A DNA stretch of 64,000 nucleotides from contig CM042551.1 in assembly GCA_023630585.1 (NCBI GenBank), positions 1,583,001 to 1,647,000 of the forward strand. The letters are read 5' to 3'. Source of the DNA: Cranoglanis bouderius. Taxonomy: Eukaryota; Chordata; Actinopteri; Siluriformes; Cranoglanididae. Position numbers and translations under genes: made by a program. The notes under the pieces are model-generated. The model made no database searches. It was not told the origin of the DNA and worked only from the letters and a program-made list of their open reading frames with translations. How positions within the stretch are numbered: the stretch's first letter is position 1; every line of letters begins with the position of its first letter. This document shows positions 35,501-43,000 of the stretch, piece by piece.

Positions 35501-38500
35501 GAGTGTGTTGAAGGTATCGAATTCTAAATTTGTTTATATTTACAAAATACAATTAAATTGGTCAGTGAAAACATTGAATATATTTTCTTTGTACTTTTGT
35601 CAGTTAATTAAAGTTTCAAGAGACTTGACAAATCACAGATTTTTGTTTTAATTGCATTTTAGAAAAAATCTCAACTTTTATGGAAATAGGGTTAGTATAT
35701 TCCCATTGATATTTTTATTTTTTTTAGTACACCTGGATGACTAGGAACAGTAAATTGTTCAACCATGACTTCCTGTTTCACAGGGGTATAAATATGAGGT
35801 AACACATAGGCCAAATTCCCTTAGTCATTCATAACATTGGGTAAGACCAAGGAATATAGCTGTGATGTGTGGCAAAAGGTTGTTGAGCTTCACAAAATGG
35901 GAAGTGGCTATAAGAAAATAGCACAAGCATTGAAAATGCCCATTTCCACCATCAGGACAATAATTAAGAAGTTCTAGTCAATAGCAAATATTATGAATCA
36001 ACCTGGAATTGGACATGTGTCTATATTGTCTCAACTGTCAAGAGGATGATTCAAGTGGCCAAAAAATCTCCAAGGATCACAACCTGTGGGGTGAAATGAA
36101 GAGGAGTGTCCACCAGCATGGACCTCGAAATGTGAAGGATCTGGAGAGATTCTATATGGAGGAATGGTCTCAGATCCCATGCCATGTATTCTCCAACCTC
36201 ATCAGGCATTATAGGAGAAGACTCAGAGCTGTTATCTTGGCAAAGGGAAGTAGCACAAAGTATTGACTAAAAGGGTGCCAATAATTGTTTTTTTTTTTTT
36301 TTGATAAACCTGTGTTTTGTTTGCAGTTGTTTGATATCCATGAGAGCAGAGTATTTTTGTTTTAACAAAAGATCAAAAGATTAAATAATAAAGACAATTT
36401 TTCACAGCCGACTTTGATTTACCAATGATGCAATCATTAGTGGAGGGCACTGTGTTTAGCCAACATAACAAATATGTTGGCTAAACATAAACATATGTTA
36501 TTAACAACATAAACATAAACATATGTTATTAACAACATTAAACATATGTTATTTTATATCAGGAATTTTGGAAAACTTCCAGTGTCTTAAAATAATTTTT
36601 GACAATACCTTTGTTGACAATCCCAAACTCACTCTTAGTTAAACTCTTCACATTCTGCTTTTTAAATTATTGTTCTTATATTATTCATATTATTATATTA
36701 TTCAAGATTCTGTATTTCTTAGTGATTAAAGACTGCAGTGACTGTTTGATGAAAAAGTTCCTGATGAACTGATCTGTGTGTCCTGAACTGAGAGAGTGAA
36801 GAGTGTGTCATTGTCTCTCTGCAGTTTGCGTGATTGTGATATCTCAGATGAAGGCTGTGCTGCTCTGACTTCAGCTCTGAGATCAAACCCCTCACACCTG
36901 AGAGAACTGGATCTGTCTGTGAATAAACTCAGAGACTCAGGAGTGAAGTGTCTCTCTGCTGTACTGGAGAATCCTCACTGTAAACTGGAGACACTGAGGT
37001 AAGGCACATTCTCTAATAGTTGGAAATGTAGAGTTTTGAAATGTCAGTATTTAAAAAGAAACAAAACTGCCACTTTCACATGCACAGACACAAGCTCACA
37101 CACAAACGCTGCCAAATCAGGCTGCTCCACTCTGTACCACCGACTCTTTCTGCTCTGCAAAAACTCTCCTCTACTGCAAAAGTTAAATGGTATAACAAGA
37201 ACATTGTTAATCACATACAGGTGTATGCTCATTCATGAAATTACCCACCTCTTCTCCAAGATGCTGCTCTCCATTCACATATTTAAATTTATAAGAGGGG
37301 GAAAACTTTGCCATCAAAAATGATCAAAATAAACAGTAAGAGCGTAAAAGTCACTGGGAGTGAGCTAATGCAAGGCGGAACAGATGAGCCCTGTTTCCTG
37401 TGGTGTTGAGGCAAGAGGGACAGCAAGCAGATGAGGGTCAGAGGATCTAAGCATGTGCGCAGATGTGTATGGGAGAAGGAAGCTAGATAAGTATTCAGGG
37501 CCAAGACCATGCAGAAACCTAAAGACCAGAAAAAGTATCTTGTATTGTACATGAAAGGAACAGAGAGTAATTTTTGGAGTGTAACTTTTGGAGTATGGGT
37601 ATCATGTGTTCATATGGTCTTGTGTGATTACTCCTAGCAACAGTTTTGCACATACAGTAGTTTGTAAAGAACAGCACTGCAGTAGTCAAACCTGGAGTGT
37701 GGATGAGTGCCTCTGCTGAAGAGAGGGAAAGGGAAGGTGGTGAAGCCTGGCAATGTTCCTAAGGTGAAAGAAAGCTGTATTAATGTAATGTCTTTAATGT
37801 GGGATTGTTATGAGAATGTGGAGTCCAATGCAACACCAAGGCTTCAAAAATGATCTGAGGTGGATGTGATAAAACCTGGGATAGATAATGAGTAGTGCTT
37901 CATTTTCTGTCATGTGGATGAAGATGCAATTAGTATGACTTCAGATTTATGACTGTTAGCCTCAGAAAGTTGGAATTCAACCAAGTCTTCAAATCTGTCA
38001 GACAATCCACTAGTGCTGAAGGAAGCAGTGTTGTGAAGGGTCAGTATGTATAGAAATCTGAGTATCATCAGCACATCAGTGAATGCTGCCGATGAAGATG
38101 GTGCATATATATGATGAATAACAGCAGGAAAAGAATTGATTCTTGAGGTACATCATGGGAGACGTGAGACAAGTGAGACGTCAATTAAAACATATTGTTA
38201 TCTGTCAGAGAAATTATTTAAACCAGGAGAGATTCAAATCTTTGCAGAAGCATGTTATGACACACTGTATCAAAAGCAATCCCCATACTGATTCAACCAG
38301 TAGGTCATTTGTGACCTTGATGAGGGCAGTTTCAGTACTGTGGTTTGGGCTAAACCCAGACAGTAATACCTCTGTATCAATGTGAATATTGGAATCTACT
38401 GAAAGCAGTAACGCAGGGTACGTAGAACTAAGCGAGGTACGGAGCTCAGATAGGTCATTAATAAAACCAGGTGATATTTTTGGTGGGTGGTAAACTAAAA

Positions 38501-39960
38501 TAACCAACAAAGGTTCAGGCCCAGTGACATTCAAAGCAAGATACTCAAAAAATGTTACATGGATATTCAGTATTCAGATCTGACCTTATAACAAGAGTGA
38601 AACAACACAGCAAACCCACCACAATGACCAGTAATGTGTGGTTTATATGGATACCAATATTGATGGGGTGTGGCTTGTTTTAATGCAATGAAGTTGTTAG
38701 GATTTTGACAAGTTTCAGTCAGATATGTAAAATCAATATTGTGGTCCAGGATTACGTCAGAGATAAACAGCAGATTATTAGTCAACTTGGCATTTGCAGA
38801 GTGAGGTAGGTATAGGATGTGCTGTACTGATGTAACCAAACAGGGTCTGCTTTTGGCAGTTGTAGATGCAAATGACAATAATCCAGTTTCCAAATATAAG
38901 GAATGCTTCCTGATTCTAATGTGAGGGTGCTGTGTTTGTAGCGAGAGCCACATTAATTTTGTAAACAGTTTGTTGAGCAGCAGTGTAGAATGTGGCCATA
39001 ATGCCACAGAAATATGTGACAATCCAAAAGTTGTGGTCTTGAAATTGCTGCTAGAAGTCACTTTCCAGCATGATACAAATGGTAAGAGCCAGATAAACTG
39101 AATAACCTGAGATGCTGATTTATAAACCTAACCAGATGTATACCCCTTTAGCCAGCCATCTTGAAGACACCATGAGCTACATTTAACACAGGATAGAGGC
39201 ATTGTTCTGTCTTATCTAAGACAGAACAATCCCACCGCAACAGGACAAAGAATTGAATGTATCCAGGCCAACACGGGGTGGAACAAGGCACCACAGGCTC
39301 GGGGTAGGCTGTTAAGTAGTAAGCATAGTATATATGGTGAAAACTTAGTGCCGTGGACCAGTTACCAAGCTCTGAAAACCCTTGTAAAATCATTGAGAGC
39401 AAAATTCTTATGCGATTCTGTGGTTTAGGGCTGAAGGATCTGGGAAAACTCCAAAATCAAAGTGTAATCCAAGTTTGAATAATGAAAGAAGTAGGGCTGC
39501 AACAACTAATCAATAAAATCGATAATAATCGATAATTAAAATAATCGAGAACGAATTTCATTATTGATTAGTTGGGTCTGTGACATCACTGTGATTCACA
39601 CCAGTATTTCCATTTTACATAAAGCCTCGTCCTGACGGCGAGTGAGTGCTTGAATTTCGTAATGCTTTATTTAAATGAAATCATATGTATTATACAAATT
39701 ATGGAAAAGACAGATGATCTGATAAGATCAGCCAATTGTGCCAATCACCGTTCAAGAATCAAGATGTTATTAAATTTGGTTTGAGTTTATTTACATTCAA
39801 ATTGTCTTGTTTTATCTTCACATTTTGATCCTAAAATAAATAAAAAATAAAAAAAATAAAAAAAAAACCATCAAAATCACAGTGGTGTAAATATCCTTCC
39901 ATTAATTTCTAACACTATGTCTATATCGAAATAACTACAGGACTAACAAGAGATCTACAG

Positions 39961-40027
<67 letters not shown>

Positions 40028-43000
40028 GGGACCAACAATTGGGTGTTTGTGTCCTGCATCACTTGGTAAATCCTATCCTTAATAATTGCAAAATAGGGAT
40101 GGGATAGTGCAACACTGGGCTTGATTCGCTGACCGTCGATTACTCTCACTTGGTCGAAGACGTGCCTTAGGGTCTCCTCATGCAACTGCTCCAAGGGGAA
40201 ATCCCAGAGGGGAATTCTGGCCAAGAGTGGAGGGGTGGAGCCCTCAAAATTATTGGTTCAATTGTTGGTTCGCAGCATAAATTTCCCCCTGTTTTATGTT
40301 TTCCCTTTTAATAATGTGCTATGAGCTAAAATGAAAGCTCACATGAAAGCTTAAAATAAGATTCTCATTTCTTGCACTGGTGCCAGAGCCTGGGAGAACA
40401 GATCAGAGAACAAATGTCGCATCGATACGGACACCCAGATTATGTAATATCTATCTTGGATGCAGCGGTAGTAGAAATCCTTGTGAACAAAGAATCTACA
40501 GACTGATCCAGAATAACACCCCAGGGTGATGCCAAGATGGTCAAGGGTACCACCTTGGCATGGGAATGGGAGAGTGGGGGCTGTGCATTTAAATCCTTCT
40601 GACTGGAGAAGAGTAGCTGGCAGCCTTTATTCTGCCAACAAAGAGCCAGATGGAGCAGTGAGGAAAGCTATGCTCGAGGGGGTTGAGCTGATGCTGGAAG
40701 AACATCATTGGTAGATCTGGTCCACACTGTTGAAGGAAGGGGATTGGCTCTTCACCTATGCCCAGAGACTGGTTTTGGTTTTTTTGGGTTTTGTGTTAAC
40801 ATAACACAAATCTACAATTTTAACAGGGGTGTGTATGTTTGTTTGTTTTTTGTTTGTTTGTTAAAAAAGGTGGTCTAAATGGTCTAAAGTCACTCATAGA
40901 GAAACCCTGACCTTGACCAGGTTAAAGCATTTACTAAAGATTGATTGAATTAATGATCCTTTTTTTAGGTATTGCTCTAATAAAAGTAAGTAAGTAATTT
41001 AAAATTAAGTAAGTAAGATGCTGTATTTCATAGTGATTAAAGACTGCAGTGATGCTTTGATGTCAAAGTTCCTGCTGAAATGATCTGTGTTTCCTGAACT
41101 GAGAGAGTGAAGAGTGTGTCATTGTGATTCTGTATTCTCCAAAGTGTAAAGTGAAAGTGAATAACTTTTCAGAATGTGAACAGTCTTATACAGTCTTAAT
41201 AGATAAAAATGTAGAAATCACACTTTACTGAGGTCATCTGGAAAAACAGATTGGTTTTGTACGTTGATTTTTATATGATTGATTTTTATTTTGTCCTTTT
41301 CATCCTGAGCCAAAAATCTTCTATACCTGTAAAGTTTCAGGTAACTGTTTGATAGTCATCAGAATCAGAATGATTAACGATTTGTTAATCTGTTAGTTGA
41401 GTACTGTTGAGTACGATCTGATCTGTGTGTCCTGAACTGAGAGAGTGAAGAGTGTGTCATTGTCTCTGTGCAGGTTGAAGGGTTGTGATATCTCAGATGA
41501 AGGCTGTGCTGCTCTGACTTCAGCTCTGAGAGCAAACCCCTCACACCTGAGAGAACTGGATCTGTCTGGGAATGAACTCAGAGACTCAGGAGTGAAGAGT
41601 CTCTCTGCTGTACTGGAGAATCCTCACTGTAAACTGGAGACACTGAGGTAAGATCATCTCTCTGGGAGTCACATGACCTGCTCCTCAGTAAGATACATTC
41701 TCTAATAGTGAGACTGAAGCAGAGGTTTTAGGTTCAGCATCAAATATCCTAAGGAGGAAAATCATTTTATTTCACCGTAACACAGATTAATTCCAGCATG
41801 GTGTTTACTGATATTATTTTTTCCTTTAGGAGCTGAACCTGAGAGTGTGTTCAGTGGGCCTCATTTATCAAGCTGGATGTGAACAGAGCATTTACACAAA
41901 AAAAAATGTTATTCATGAAAATCCTGTGAATTCAGAAAAAATTCCATTCGTTTCCTCCTCGTGTTCCTGAGTGTGTGTAAATTCATGCATGAGAAGACTA
42001 ACTAATATAAACTTCTACTTGTCTGACTTCAAATCATATCATCTGCATGGATTACTGTACTTTTACATCTGGAATATACTGTGGAGGTTAAACTGCTAGG
42101 TTTTACTAAATTACAGCATTTAGCAGATTCCCTTATCCAGAGCGACTTATAGAAGAGCTTAGTCTCTACCAAAAACACATCCTCATGCCAGTTCACTAGG
42201 TCAGGAACTAAGAGCACTGTTACATTCCCCTTAAGATGTCTAGGAGTAAAGGGGAGTAACTTGGGAGGATACGTGATGGATGATGGAAGTGAAGGACTGA
42301 CAACAGCAGTATTGTTAAACTAAATCTTTACTTTTTGTTAAGCAACCCTCTGATGCAGCAATTCGAAGCGACCAGCAGTTGGATGGCTTCTTGAGACTCA
42401 GAGAAATTATTGTGAAGTAGTGGGAATTGGTCAAGAATCATTAGGGAGAGCTGTAGGCGGGATGTGGCAGGCTGGCTGGTCTGTCTGTGTTGAATTATTG
42501 TTTTGTCCAATTTCAGAAACATGATTCACATTAATACACAATGATTTAAGACTCTAGTGACTGTGTTGAAGTTCATTATTGTGTGTCCTGAACCGAGAGA
42601 GTGAAGAGTGTGTCATTGTCTCTCTGCAGGTTGTGTGATTGTGAAATCTCAGATGAAGGCTGTGCTGCTCTGACTTCGGCTCTGAGATCAAACCCCTCAC
42701 ACCTGAGAGAACTGGATCTGTTTTGGAATAATGTAGGAGACTCTGGAAAGAAGCTGCTCTTCAGTCTTAAAGATGATAAAATCAAGGACTTGAGGTTCGT
42801 TATAAACATTTCAGATAGATGTGAGAAACACAAATATTTAGACCTGTTTGCATTGTTTAATAAGTTTTAGTATGTTTTTAGAAGAGAAGTCTAAGTAACC
42901 TGGTCCTATTTCCATAAAGAGCTATTGACTGTAAACAGGTTCAGATTCATTTCTGAGTCACTGGATATTTTTTTTACTATTCGATTGAAATTTGTATTCA

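Larger units (their letters stand above)
29297..35695 (+). mobile_element. inner Tc1-like transposon
   Basis: Inverted repeats of about 115 bp start CAACCCCATTTCCATAAAAG at the left and end CTTTTATGGAAATAGGGTTAG at the right. The interior has a transposase start at 31553-32047 and its 3' end at 35330-35480 (GTTAAACAGCTGAAG to GATGTAACACAGCGG). An LTR element and a LINE have landed inside, and the transposase middle is missing at the LINE site. Confidence 0.8.
29064..36452 (+). mobile_element. outer Tc1-like transposon of a four-element nest
   Basis: Terminal repeats CAGTGCCCTCCACTAAT (left, after TA) and ATTAGTGGAGGGCACTG (right) extend over about 100 bp. The transposase remnant lies at 35800-36270: AAAATGGGAAGTGGCTATAAG encodes the DNA-binding part, and 36090-36265 the C-terminus, ending with the ILAKGSSTKY stop. 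The catalytic middle is deleted. A second transposon sits at 29297-35695 inside it. Confidence 0.8.
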
